A stretch of 64,000 nucleotides of DNA, taken from Saccharicrinis sp963675435. GTDB lineage: Bacteria; Bacteroidota; Bacteroidia; Bacteroidales; Marinilabiliaceae. Of this stretch, positions 16,878-26,881 are shown in pieces. The notes under the pieces were generated by a model. The model had not been told where the DNA came from, did no database searches, and saw only the letters and a list, made by a program, of their open reading frames with translations. Both the position numbers and the translations under genes were made by a program. How positions within the stretch are numbered: position 1 is the stretch's first letter; each line of letters begins with the position of its first letter. The DNA lies in contig OY776216.1 of NCBI GenBank assembly GCA_963675435.1, forward strand, positions 3,472,001 to 3,536,000, read 5' to 3'.

Positions 16878-18924
16878 ATCGGGATAGAATAGTGGATTAC
16901 TCCACCTATCCCCCCGCAGATCCGGACGTACAGAATTCCCGTATCCGGCTCCTCAGTTAATATGTTTAATTATCTGGTGCATGAATTTAAACATTATAAT
17001 GAATTATTCTAGGTTTCGGGAGCTTAAAAAATTTCAATAACTCCCAGTACCCTTTCCACGTGTAGCTTTTGCGTTGACTCCTTCGGTTAAGCCATTTAAA
17101 CCAAGCATATAGTGTTATTTGATATATTCGGTTTAGACTAACGAAGTTACCTCTGATGCCAAAATATTGATACAATCCCCGAAGTTTAGATTTTAGTATT
17201 TTACTCTGATCTTTTAGCTTCTCGTGTTTATGTATCCTGCAAGTATCCTTTATGTTTTGAAGGATGGCCTGCATTTTCTTTTGACGTGTTTTTCGCTTCA
17301 CTACCCAATTGCCTCTTTGGCTTTTGCTCCAATAATGTGTAAATCCTAGAAAATCAAAGGTGGGTGGTTTAGTTTTTCCTTCTGGTGAAAATCTAATGAG
17401 CTTACTCTTTTCTGCATGAATGGTTAATCCATATTTATTCATTCGCTTGGGTAGTGTGTTATTTACCCGCTGAGCATCTTCTGCATACTCAAATCCAATG
17501 ATAAAATCATCGGCATAGCGTATCAAAAATATTTCGCCTTTAAGCAAGGGACGTACTATTTCATGTAACCATTTATCCAATGCATAATGCATATATACAT
17601 TACAAAGCAATGGTGAAATAATATTTCCTTGCGGCGTGCCACGTTTGCTTATTTGCAAGCTTTTACCATCTACAACACCTGCTTTTAGCCATCTTTCAAT
17701 CAATTGCAAAATACACTTATCTTTAATCCGTTGACTTATAAGTGATAATAATGTACTATGTTCAAAGTTGTCGAAACAGCCCTGAATATCACAGTCCAGT
17801 ATCCAATTAATATTGCGCTTCATACATTGATTGCGAAGGTTATTTAGTGCCTGATGGGCACTACGTTTGGCTCGGAATCCATAGGAAAAATCGTAAAAGT
17901 CTTGTTCAAATATCAAATTAAGTATATCTGTTACTGCTCTTTGTACAATCTTATCCTCGGTAGTACTTATCCCTAATGGGCGTTGCTTCCCATTGCCCTT
18001 GTCTATCCATACTCTGCGGATGTTTGGGGCAAAGTAAGATTTACTCTTTAACCTTGCTTGGAGATTTTCTATACGCAGTTGTAAGTTCAACTCATATTCT
18101 TCTGCATTAACTTCATCTATTCCACTCGCTGCTGTTTTCCGCAGTTTACGGAAACTACTTAGCAAATATTCTTCCGTTAGATGATGCGCTAGTGAGGTAA
18201 AAACTTCGGTTGGACTTTCCTGCGCCTTGCGTTTTATACAACCAAATTTTGTTTGCCTGTTGGCGATTTCTCCGAGTAAATCCATGCTTTCTGTTTAGTT
18301 GAACCATATTAACTGACAATCCCCCTTCCCTCCTTCGGGTCGCTCAGATGGTACTTCCCCGATTTCATTGGTACTATGCGGCTGTTCTGACTTCTGTATG
18401 CCTTCTCTTTGACTCCGGTTGTCCCTTGTCGCTGATACCTGGTACACCATGTCATTTCCCTTGACTCTGTTAACATTGACATGGTTACGTTAACTGACTG
18501 GTGTTTCTTTTTGATGGTACACCCAAACCCCTTCTTGTCAGGAGCTATACAGATCTCCTAAGTTCCGAAGACTTCCCTTTGTATTCATGCCCTGCGCTTT
18601 GACCACGGTAGTTCTACAGCAGTAACCGTAAATATGCCACTGTAATTGCTGCCTTCCGGTAACCGTACGCCGTCGGCTTAACTACAAATAAATACACTTT
18701 TTCGAGGCTGAATAACACGGCCTAAATACTCGCTTGCCGACTACTCTTCTGCTATCCTCACGGAATCACCCAGTCGGTTCGCTTTCATCCTGCTTACGGG
18801 CTTTGGATGAGATGGACTTGCACCATCTGGAAATCATTAGCAAATTTCAGTAGATTGACTACTTCCCAATGCTTTCGGCTTACGAAGAAGTTTCCCTACA
18901 AATGGCCTTCTTCTCTTAGCGTAC
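16878..18924 (-). mobile_element. Group IIC-like intron, copy B
   Basis: A 2047-bp copy nearly identical to copies A and C, lacking the 51-bp insertion of A. The 3' end (CCCGAT) joins TGTGGGTAATGC, the start of cassette 6, and the 5' end follows GTGACCGT, the end of palindrome S4. It therefore sits in the GT|T core of S4. Domain V near 16919-16954 is intact. Confidence 0.88.
16987..18285 (-). CDS. ltrA: Group II intron reverse transcriptase/maturase, copy B
   Basis: A 432-residue product with the same domains as copy A (YADD active site, maturase X, no endonuclease). It differs from A at residue 38 (Glu in HHLTEEYLL instead of Gln) and near the C-terminus (KFFKLPKPR instead of KYFKLPKPR). 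The frame is intact. Confidence 0.95.
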   Translation of the reverse strand: MDLLGEIANRQTKFGCIKRKAQESPTEVFTSLAHHLTEEYLLSSFRKLRKTAASGIDEVNAEEYELNLQLRIENLQARLKSKSYFAPNIRRVWIDKGNGKQRPLGISTTEDKIVQRAVTDILNLIFEQDFYDFSYGFRAKRSAHQALNNLRNQCMKRNINWILDCDIQGCFDNFEHSTLLSLISQRIKDKCILQLIERWLKAGVVDGKSLQISKRGTPQGNIISPLLCNVYMHYALDKWLHEIVRPLLKGEIFLIRYADDFIIGFEYAEDAQRVNNTLPKRMNKYGLTIHAEKSKLIRFSPEGKTKPPTFDFLGFTHYWSKSQRGNWVVKRKTRQKKMQAILQNIKDTCRIHKHEKLKDQSKILKSKLRGLYQYFGIRGNFVSLNRIYQITLYAWFKWLNRRSQRKSYTWKGYWELLKFFKLPKPRIIHYNV

Positions 18925-19062
18925 ACGGTCACTTGTAAGTGGCGTAGCCGATTGCGGGCTACTTTCCTGTCAAACCGAGATGATGTTAATGCGGGTATAA
19001 ACTTTCAAATACGCACTGGCTCGGCTATGATATTTACAAAATGTTACCTACCGTATTTTCTT
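18925..19062 (-). repeat. attC-like site S4 (end of cassette 5), carrying intron B in its core
   Basis: Arms CTTGTAAGTGGCGTAGCCG (near 18932-18950) and CGGCTATGATATTTACAA (near 19022-19039) pair with few mismatches. The opening, minus CGGTAGGTAAC at 19043-19053, is complementary to the start of the same cassette at 22925. Confidence 0.85.
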
Positions 19063-19071
19063 GATATTCTT

Positions 19072-22000
19072 TTAATCATCATCAATTTCAATCAAACGAC
19101 TAGGATTATTAAGTTCATCGTATAGCTCTTTTATTCTCTCCATATATTTTCTATTGCTAGGAGTATTCATAATCAGTTGGATTAATTCATTAATGCTTTT
19201 TTTGGCTAACACATTGTATTTTTCAAACAAAAGTGCTCGATTATTAAATTCAGTATTACTATATTGACAAATCAACAAAAACTTCAAACTGACTTCATTA
19301 TTGTAAATAATGGTGCTAACTGATATATTTTCTAAAAAATCTTTAATATTTTTATTGCTTATTTGCAGACCTTCTTCTTGAGAAATATCGTCATTTATAT
19401 TAATGTCATTCTTGAATATTTCATATATACTAAACAAGAAGTTCATATAATCCTTAATTTCAAAGTTCTCTATTTTTTCTTTTGTTTCTTGTAACTTATA
19501 ATATTTGTATTTCTTATTATATGACTCATCTCCAGTATGTTTAAATAAAGTTTCATACAATTCTATCGAATTACTATATATATTACCAAACAGTTTTTCC
19601 CAAGGCTCTTCAATCTCGCATACTTTATTTAATACATCAAAATATTTGTCATCTGTTTCTCCTTTGTTTTTCTTATCATCACAAAAACTACATGCAAGAA
19701 GAATTACGGCAGAGTAATTAGAGTATATATTATTTTGGATAAAGTGAAAGGCTTTTGTTTCTGTCTCTTTAGATACATTTGTACTTTCCAAACTATAAAG
19801 TTGCCTTAATGCATTAGTAAAATAAATACTATCTGTTCGGTCTACCCAGAATCTCTCATATTCTAATTTTTGTAGCTTCTTTTCTTGAAGAGTGAGGTTT
19901 TGAAATTTGAAATTTGTCCATATGCAATTTGCTTCTTCTAAATTAGCCTCTTTTATTGCACTTGCTTTTTCTATCAACTTTGTAAAAAAGGAAACAACAT
20001 TATAATGTGTACCTTCGATATTAAGAAACAGTTCATTTCGCTCAAAAACAATTAAACTATTACAAATGTGTAAATATGAGTCTGGATTTTCTAAAATCTT
20101 TTTCACAAGGTGTTGAAAGTATTCTTCGGAAGATATTATTAATGCTCTTATAATTTCTTTCATATTTGAGCTACTGTGATACCAACATACATTTATGCAA
20201 TAAAATAAATATTCAAATTCAATATTTGAGATTTTAGAATTACCGATAGATTGTAAAGATTGTTGAAAAAGAAACGAACTTCTATGCTCATCCTTAATTA
20301 GATAGCTATTTTCAGATAATGAGAAACTCAACAACGTTGATAATCGAGTTTTACTATCTAAATCGATTGTTTTCAATAATTCTTTCGATTTTACCTCAAT
20401 CTCTATTTTATTAGAGGTAATATCTTTTTCATTTATTGTAAAAGAAAATAATTGAATTCTAATAATGGAGAGAATAGAGTACTTTATTATAAAATCATTG
20501 TTCTTCCACATTAGTGAATGCAGAAATAGATAATGGATTATTTTATCAATGCTTTTTTCTGTATTATCAATTTCAACAGCAGTAAATATTGTATTGCTTT
20601 GATTCAAAAACTCTTCAAATTTATTTGTATCACCTATTTCGTGTTTATTTAATATTAGCAATACAACCGCAGCAACTATACATACTGACTCTTCTATGGT
20701 AGTTTGTTGGTATATATCATTTCTATTATTATCCCTGTTTTTATTATAAGAAGATAGAAACAATTCAATATGTATTGACAATTGATTGATATCAGTTGAA
20801 TAATTACCAATAAGAAAGTCTATATAGTTAGTCCAAATAAATATAGCTAAATTGGATAAAAATAATGAAGAGTCTTTGTCATCATTGTCAATATAAGAGA
20901 TAATGCTTTGTCTCTGTTTTTTAAGGTCTTCTAGTACGTCTGGCATAATACCATAAGATAAAACTGACTTTGAAAACACCCAGATAAAAAAAGTTCTTTC
21001 CCAATACTGTTCTATTAAGAGAGAAACAATGTATCCTGAAAACATTGAATAATTCTGATTTTTCAATAATGAATAAGCCAAAGTCGTCTCTCTGCTTTTT
21101 AAAAACTGAACTAGCTTTTCTGAATCTAAATCTTCAATTCGAGGTCTGTTGTTTGGTAAATACTCAAAATTATAAAATGCCTCAAGAATGTGCTTAACGG
21201 TATCATTTCTTCTGACATCTTCAATGCCTTGAATATTTAACCTCAATAGGTGATTTAATGAATTTATAATATCTTGTCTTTGAATATAAATGAGACTACA
21301 TCTTGTTGCAAAGAGATGTGCCTCTAATAAACTTTTACGTGCATTTACATCATTAATTCCATTATCTGCCTTTTGTAAGTGATATGAGATTTTTCTAAGC
21401 ACATGAACTTTAGGCATACTTTTAGACCTATTTGCATAGTACCATGTTAAAGCCCAATAGCTATGACCATAGCGATAATTTTCAAAGTACTCGAATAAAT
21501 TTGGAGAATCTTCAATTAAACGACAAATGTCACTATTTATACCGAAACTCTCATTTTCCTTTTTGTAACCATAATGCTTAATAACCCTCTCATCTTCAAA
21601 ATAATTCTCAATTTCTCCAACAGTTGGAATTGTGTCAAAAAACTGTTTAATATAAACATCCTTTTCTCGATGGACTCTCCGTGCTGGTATTTTTTCGGTT
21701 AATAACTTTTTACTATACTCTGAGTCTATCGGGTAATTATTTAATATTAATAAATAGATGAAATGAAACAGTTTGAGGTTGTCCTCCTTAAGGTTTAGTA
21801 GCTCTTTCGTTAACGAATCTTGGGTCTCTTTGTCAACTTCACCAATACATATTTCTTTAATTGTTGCATTTGATAGATTATTTTGAGGATAGCCTAGATT
21901 CGTGCAAAATTCTTTTTTCTCTGCCGCAGTTAATAGTTCCAATGTAAGTTCCTGAAAATCAGAATCCTCCTTATTCGTTATCCTTTTAGTAATAGTTAAA

Positions 22001-22875
22001 TCCGTACTAAGTACTATCCAATATATCTTTCCATTGCCTAAATTGTTATTAAGGATGGATAATAAAATTTCTTGAGAAAGCCCCTGTTTATCTATCGTGG
22101 CGATATCATCTATAATAATAATTTTTTTCTCATTAGGTTTTCTTATACGATTAGATATTTTTGAAATGAATCCATAATATTTAATCTCATTAATCTCTAT
22201 ACTTTCAATTTTTTCTAAAAACGAACATTCCTCTTGTTGTCTATCCTTGATTATTTTTTTCAACAGATTCCATATGCTGTAACAGAAGAATATTATTGCA
22301 ACTATGAATATGTATACTTTCCATTCATTCAATTCAATACCTTTGAAAACAGAAAGGATGCTAGCAATTTTATCAATTAGTATCAAAGGAATAGCAACAA
22401 TTGCCATAATGATACTTAATGTAAGATTTGAACTAATGTCTTTAATTAATCCCTCTTTTATAGCAAGCTTTACGAGCATCCTTTTTTTTATATAATTGCT
22501 TAGCGGATACTTCGTTTTTTTGATTATATCTACTTTTGTATTATAGCCATATTCACTAAGAATAGTCTCAGTCATTTTAAAGATTTTCTCAGAAACCCAA
22601 GAAACTCCATCTCCTTTCCGACAATGAATTATTAATCCATCAGACTTGCTACCAAATCTTTTAAATCCATTGATTTGACTTTCTAAGAATGAATTAAAAT
22701 TATTCTTCTTTGAATTATCAACATTAATACTCCAATTTTTTAGGGTTTCAACCTCAACATCGTCTCTAAACACAGTACCAATTCCTTCAATTTTTCTTTC
22801 ATAGAAAGTGTCAAAACGTGCACAATCATCTTTTGGAATAAATGATGTAAAATTGTTTGAGAAAAGAGAATTCAT
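19072..22875 (-). CDS. Large KAP-like P-loop NTPase with two membrane segments, cassette 5
   Basis: A 1267-residue protein. Two hydrophobic helices (about 151-173 and 186-206) lie between a weak nucleotide-loop region (IIHCRKGDGVSW, residues 82-93) and a convincing Walker B (KIIIIDDIATID, 251-262). Two membrane helices inserted in the NTPase core are the hallmark of KAP NTPases. The Walker A is degenerate, so ATP hydrolysis is doubtful. Residues 400-1267 form a long alpha-helical region with no repeat that I can name. Large NTPases with helical sensor tails are frequent in antiphage systems, but nothing here proves that role. At 3.8 kb it is an unusually large cassette. Confidence 0.6.
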   Translation of the reverse strand: MNSLFSNNFTSFIPKDDCARFDTFYERKIEGIGTVFRDDVEVETLKNWSINVDNSKKNNFNSFLESQINGFKRFGSKSDGLIIHCRKGDGVSWVSEKIFKMTETILSEYGYNTKVDIIKKTKYPLSNYIKKRMLVKLAIKEGLIKDISSNLTLSIIMAIVAIPLILIDKIASILSVFKGIELNEWKVYIFIVAIIFFCYSIWNLLKKIIKDRQQEECSFLEKIESIEINEIKYYGFISKISNRIRKPNEKKIIIIDDIATIDKQGLSQEILLSILNNNLGNGKIYWIVLSTDLTITKRITNKEDSDFQELTLELLTAAEKKEFCTNLGYPQNNLSNATIKEICIGEVDKETQDSLTKELLNLKEDNLKLFHFIYLLILNNYPIDSEYSKKLLTEKIPARRVHREKDVYIKQFFDTIPTVGEIENYFEDERVIKHYGYKKENESFGINSDICRLIEDSPNLFEYFENYRYGHSYWALTWYYANRSKSMPKVHVLRKISYHLQKADNGINDVNARKSLLEAHLFATRCSLIYIQRQDIINSLNHLLRLNIQGIEDVRRNDTVKHILEAFYNFEYLPNNRPRIEDLDSEKLVQFLKSRETTLAYSLLKNQNYSMFSGYIVSLLIEQYWERTFFIWVFSKSVLSYGIMPDVLEDLKKQRQSIISYIDNDDKDSSLFLSNLAIFIWTNYIDFLIGNYSTDINQLSIHIELFLSSYNKNRDNNRNDIYQQTTIEESVCIVAAVVLLILNKHEIGDTNKFEEFLNQSNTIFTAVEIDNTEKSIDKIIHYLFLHSLMWKNNDFIIKYSILSIIRIQLFSFTINEKDITSNKIEIEVKSKELLKTIDLDSKTRLSTLLSFSLSENSYLIKDEHRSSFLFQQSLQSIGNSKISNIEFEYLFYCINVCWYHSSSNMKEIIRALIISSEEYFQHLVKKILENPDSYLHICNSLIVFERNELFLNIEGTHYNVVSFFTKLIEKASAIKEANLEEANCIWTNFKFQNLTLQEKKLQKLEYERFWVDRTDSIYFTNALRQLYSLESTNVSKETETKAFHFIQNNIYSNYSAVILLACSFCDDKKNKGETDDKYFDVLNKVCEIEEPWEKLFGNIYSNSIELYETLFKHTGDESYNKKYKYYKLQETKEKIENFEIKDYMNFLFSIYEIFKNDININDDISQEEGLQISNKNIKDFLENISVSTIIYNNEVSLKFLLICQYSNTEFNNRALLFEKYNVLAKKSINELIQLIMNTPSNRKYMERIKELYDELNNPSRLIEIDDD

Positions 22876-22920
22876 ATTTTTAGTTTTAGCTTAAGTTGAC
22901 GCATAGGTTTTAATATGGTA

Positions 22921-23053
22921 GGTAACGTTGACGATATGTTGCGGGCGGCATTAGGAACTGCATTCCTGTCTGCCGTTACGAATTTAATAGAAATTGCAAA
23001 CCTATCAAATTGAGCTATTTGCCGCCTGAAATATACCGTGTGTTATGCCTTGT
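22921..23053 (-). repeat. attC-like site S5 (end of cassette 4)
   Basis: Intact site. Arms ATATGTTGCGGGCGGCA (near 22934-22950) and TTTGCCGCCTGAAATATA (near 23019-23036) pair. The core reads minus CAACG|TTACC at 22926. The opening, minus AAGGCATAAC at 23042-23051, is complementary to the start of the same cassette at 23827. Confidence 0.85.
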
Positions 23054-23056
23054 TAT

Positions 23057-23785
23057 TTATAATCCCCATAATATATGCTCTGAATATTTCAATGGAATAT
23101 CCATAGAATCAATAAAGTAATGCAAATTCTTTACAATATAATTTTCCGAGTTAAAATAAGACAAAGGATTACCTATTTTAGAGCTTGAATATCTAAAGTC
23201 ATCTGGTTTATATTTACTACATATTAATGCATTAACGAGTAATACTTGTAGTATTTTTGTCCCATAATTAATTGTCCTTATTGTGTTTAAGATAAGCTCA
23301 TCGTTTAGTAATGCTATATTGGCAACAATTAAATTTCCATTTAAATCTTTCATCGTTTTATAATCGTTATTTTTTATAAAACTTTCTAAGGCTTGCAAAG
23401 GAGTTTGATTCTTATTTTCTTCGATTAAGTATTTTTCTCCAAATGACTCCTTCAACATTAATCCTGCGTTATTTATAAGAAACTCATCCGATTTAGAATC
23501 AACTATTTGTTTAGCATTTGTAAATAAATGCTTGTCTGGTGGAGAAATTAATCCTTTGTATTTGGTCGAGAATAAATTTACTAACTTCTTAAATACAATT
23601 ATTGGATTATGACTAATTTCCTTCAAATCTAATTCTGTAATACATTCCATAGACCAGCCTACGTATTTTATAGTCTTTTCCACACATTGGTGATAATGAT
23701 ATAATGAATTTGTATACTTACAATTCTTCAGCAATAATTTGGCGACTTCAGAATCTTCTTTTGCTAGAAGTAGCATTTCTTCCAT
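23057..23785 (-). CDS. HEPN-like protein, cassette 4
   Basis: A 242-residue soluble protein. The N-terminal 50 residues (LLAKEDSEVAKLLLKN, then YTNSLYHYHQCVEKTIKYVG) have the helical pattern of HEPN domains, in which a conserved Gln/Glu helix precedes a lysine. The usual RNase motif Rx4-6H is not obvious, so it may be a non-catalytic or partner type. HEPN proteins often act in toxin-antitoxin and antiviral systems. No antitoxin ORF is present in the cassette. The assignment is by pattern only. Confidence 0.55.
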   Translation of the reverse strand: MEEMLLLAKEDSEVAKLLLKNCKYTNSLYHYHQCVEKTIKYVGWSMECITELDLKEISHNPIIVFKKLVNLFSTKYKGLISPPDKHLFTNAKQIVDSKSDEFLINNAGLMLKESFGEKYLIEENKNQTPLQALESFIKNNDYKTMKDLNGNLIVANIALLNDELILNTIRTINYGTKILQVLLVNALICSKYKPDDFRYSSSKIGNPLSYFNSENYIVKNLHYFIDSMDIPLKYSEHILWGL

Positions 23786-23822
23786 ATTCTTTTATCTGTT
23801 TTTGATGTGGTTTATAATAAGG

Positions 23823-24021
23823 CATAACGTTGGCATATGAAACGTAAGGATTTTGAAACACAAAACTCTCATAATTGCACATAGCCAAATTTGCGATTAG
23901 ACACAAATTTAAACTTTTTAATCAACTCGTCAAATTGCAAATTTGGCGGGCTTGATTAAACGCACAAATGTTCCGTAAACCACTGTCGCCCTTATGTTTT
24001 ATGATGCATTGTTGTACATTG
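23823..24021 (-). repeat. attC-like site S6 (end of cassette 3)
   Basis: Intact site of about 195 bp. Outer arms CATATGAAACGTAAGG (near 23833-23848) and CCTTATGTTTTATGATG (near 23991-24007) pair. A second inner inverted repeat, AGCCAAATTTGC against GCAAATTTGGC, lies within. The core is minus CAACG|TTATG at 23828. The opening, minus AATGTACAAC at 24011-24020, matches the cassette start beyond intron C. Confidence 0.85.
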
Positions 24022-24029
24022 TTCTTGAT

Positions 24030-24638
24030 TTATATTACTTCATTTTTTAATTTAGCCGTCAATCTAAATAGGTTTTCCAAAAGGGTTTCGTCTAACAACC
24101 ATTGACCTGTTATGTAAATCCCAAATATTGCTTTATCTTTTAAATCTGGAACAATACCAATTTGGATATTATTAACGCCTACTCGAATTCTTCCATCTAG
24201 GTTTAATATTTCTAAAGTTAATTCTTGAATAAGCTTATTTTTAAAAATTCTATTAGTCAAAGAAATATCATTTTCTTCTATTATAACTTTTGAACTAAAG
24301 TCGTAATATGGACTTTTGAATCTACTCTTTTTAATGAATGGATTTAATTTATCTAAAAAATCCTTTTTCCGAATTCTTACTGTGGAAGTTTGTGATGATT
24401 CTATTGAAAAAAACAACCCACTGTACATGGCATTATCACCAAATCCTTTCGAATCGCTATAACTTACAAAATATCTATTTTGATCCAATTCGTCTGAAAT
24501 AATTGCATGATTAAAGGAAAAAAATCTGGGATGAATACCACTACCAATTGGATAATTATTTTCTGAAAAATCAATTTGCCTGTCGGATTTTTTAGCAAAA
24601 TCCTTTAGTATTTCAATAGCTGATTTTTCTTGATCCAT
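24030..24638 (-). CDS. Hypothetical protein, cassette 3
   Basis: A 202-residue soluble protein with no signal peptide, membrane segment or recognised motif. It has an alpha-helical start (MDQEKSAIEILKDFAKKS), then mixed beta-rich sequence including SDSKGFGDNAMYSGLFF. The last third (EILNLDGRIRVGVNNIQIG onward) is rich in predicted strands. The function is unknown. The cassette promoter region is cut off by intron C. Confidence 0.65.
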   Translation of the reverse strand: MDQEKSAIEILKDFAKKSDRQIDFSENNYPIGSGIHPRFFSFNHAIISDELDQNRYFVSYSDSKGFGDNAMYSGLFFSIESSQTSTVRIRKKDFLDKLNPFIKKSRFKSPYYDFSSKVIIEENDISLTNRIFKNKLIQELTLEILNLDGRIRVGVNNIQIGIVPDLKDKAIFGIYITGQWLLDETLLENLFRLTAKLKNEVI

Positions 24639-24701
24639 ATTCTATAGGTTTTAATATATTTTTATACCACGAACTAAAATGTGGCGATTGAATAATGTAC
24701 A

Positions 24702-26748
24702 ATCGGGATAGAATAGTGGATTACTCCACCTATCCCCCCGCAGATCCGGACGTACAGAATTCCCGTATCCGGCTCCTCAGTTAATATGTTTAATTATCTG
24801 GTGCATGAATTTAAACATTATAATGAATTATTCTAGGTTTCGGGAGCTTAAAAAATTTCAATAACTCCCAGTACCCTTTCCACGTGTAGCTTTTGCGTTG
24901 ACTCCTTCGGTTAAGCCATTTAAACCAAGCATATAGTGTTATTTGATATATTCGGTTTAGACTAACGAAGTTACCTCTGATGCCAAAATATTGATACAAT
25001 CCCCGAAGTTTAGATTTTAGTATTTTACTCTGATCTTTTAGCTTCTCGTGTTTATGTATCCTGCAAGTATCCTTTATGTTTTGAAGGATGGCCTGCATTT
25101 TCTTTTGACGTGTTTTTCGCTTCACTACCCAATTGCCTCTTTGGCTTTTGCTCCAATAATGTGTAAATCCTAGAAAATCAAAGGTGGGTGGTTTAGTTTT
25201 TCCTTCTGGTGAAAATCTAATGAGCTTACTCTTTTCTGCATGAATGGTTAATCCATATTTATTCATTCGCTTGGGTAGCGTGTTATTTACCCGCTGAGCA
25301 TCTTCTGCATACTCAAATCCAATGATAAAATCATCGGCATAGCGTATCAAAAATATTTCGCCTTTAAGCAAGGGACGTACTATTTCATGTAACCATTTAT
25401 CCAATGCATAATGCATATATACATTACAAAGCAATGGTGAAATAATATTTCCTTGCGGCGTGCCACGTTTGCTTATTTGCAAGCTTTTACCATCTACAAC
25501 ACCTGCTTTTAGCCATCTTTCAATCAATTGCAAAATACACTTATCTTTAATCCGTTGACTTATAAGTGATAATAATGTACTATGTTCAAAGTTGTCGAAA
25601 CAGCCCTGAATATCACAGTCCAGTATCCAATTAATATTGCGCTTCATACATTGATTGCGAAGGTTATTTAGTGCCTGATGGGCACTACGTTTGGCTCGGA
25701 ATCCATAGGAAAAATCGTAAAAGTCTTGTTCAAATATCAAATTAAGTATATCTGTTACTGCTCTTTGTACAATCTTATCCTCGGTAGTACTTATCCCTAA
25801 TGGGCGTTGCTTCCCATTGCCCTTGTCTATCCATACTCTGCGGATGTTTGGGGCAAAGTAAGATTTACTCTTTAACCTTGCTTGGAGATTTTCTATACGC
25901 AGTTGTAAGTTCAACTCATATTCTTCTGCATTAACTTCATCTATTCCACTCGCTGCAGTTTTCCGCAGTTTACGGAAACTACTTAGCAAATATTCTTGTG
26001 TTAGATGATGCGCTAGTGAGGTGAAAACTTCTGTTGGACTTTCCTGCGCTTTGCGTTTTATACAACCAAATTTTGTTTGCCTGTTGGCGATTTCTCCGAG
26101 TAAATCCATGCTTTCTGTTTAGTTGAACCATATTAACTGACAATCCCCCTTCCCTCCTTCGGGTCGCTCAGATGGTACTTCCCCGATTTCATTGGTACTA
26201 TGAGGCTGCTCTGACTTCTGTATGCCTTCTCTTTGACTCCGGTTGTCCCTTGTCGCTGATACCTGGTACACCATGTCATTTCCCTTGACTCTGTTAACAT
26301 TGACATGGTTACGTTAACTGACTGGTGTTTCTTTTTGATGGTACACCCAAACCCCTTCTTGTCAGGAGCAATACAGATCTCCTAAGTTCCGAAGACTTCC
26401 CTTTGTATTCATGCCCTGCGCTTTGACCACGGTAGTTCTACAGCAGTAACCGTAAATATGCCACTGTAATTGCTGCCTTCCGGTAAACGTACACCGTCGG
26501 CTTAACTACAAATAAATACACTTTTTCGAGGCTGAATAACACGGCCTAAATACTCGCTTGCCGACTACTCTTCTGCTATCCTCACGGAATCACCCAGTCG
26601 GTTCGCTTTCATCCTGCTTACGGGCTTTGGATGAGATGGACTTGCACCATCTGGAAATCATTAGCAAATTTCAGTAGATTGACTACTTCCCAATGCTTTC
26701 GGCTTACGAAGAAGTTTCCCTACAAATGGCCTTCTTCTCTTAGCGTAC
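24702..26748 (-). mobile_element. Group IIC-like intron, copy C
   Basis: A 2047-bp copy, nearly identical to copy B. The 3' end (CCCGAT) joins TGTACATT, the start of cassette 3, and the 5' end follows CTCAACGT, the end of palindrome S7. It sits in the GT|T core of S7. Domain V near 24743-24778 is intact. Confidence 0.88.
24811..26109 (-). CDS. ltrA: Group II intron reverse transcriptase/maturase, copy C
   Basis: A 432-residue product with an intact YADD site, maturase X and no endonuclease domain. It combines features of the other copies: Gln at residue 38 like A, and FFKLPKPR near the C-terminus like B. The three proteins differ at only a couple of positions, so spread was recent. Confidence 0.95.
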   Translation of the reverse strand: MDLLGEIANRQTKFGCIKRKAQESPTEVFTSLAHHLTQEYLLSSFRKLRKTAASGIDEVNAEEYELNLQLRIENLQARLKSKSYFAPNIRRVWIDKGNGKQRPLGISTTEDKIVQRAVTDILNLIFEQDFYDFSYGFRAKRSAHQALNNLRNQCMKRNINWILDCDIQGCFDNFEHSTLLSLISQRIKDKCILQLIERWLKAGVVDGKSLQISKRGTPQGNIISPLLCNVYMHYALDKWLHEIVRPLLKGEIFLIRYADDFIIGFEYAEDAQRVNNTLPKRMNKYGLTIHAEKSKLIRFSPEGKTKPPTFDFLGFTHYWSKSQRGNWVVKRKTRQKKMQAILQNIKDTCRIHKHEKLKDQSKILKSKLRGLYQYFGIRGNFVSLNRIYQITLYAWFKWLNRRSQRKSYTWKGYWELLKFFKLPKPRIIHYNV

Positions 26749-26880
26749 ACGTTGAGTGTATGGTGTCGTGCGGGATTACGAAGCGATTTCCTATCAGTTT
26801 ACACCGACTTTTTTTACGAGCCACAGATGCCCGAAAACAGCTAAAACCCGCATGCACTATACACATTGTTGTAACCAGTT
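26749..26880 (-). repeat. attC-like site S7 (end of cassette 2), carrying intron C in its core
   Basis: Arms GAGTGTATGGTGTCGTGCGGG (near 26754-26774) and CCCGCATGCACTATACAC (near 26847-26864) pair. Removing the intron rejoins CAACGT to TGTACATT. The opening, minus CTGGTTACAAC at 26868-26878, is complementary to the start of the same cassette at 28023. Confidence 0.87.
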
Positions 26881-26881
26881 C

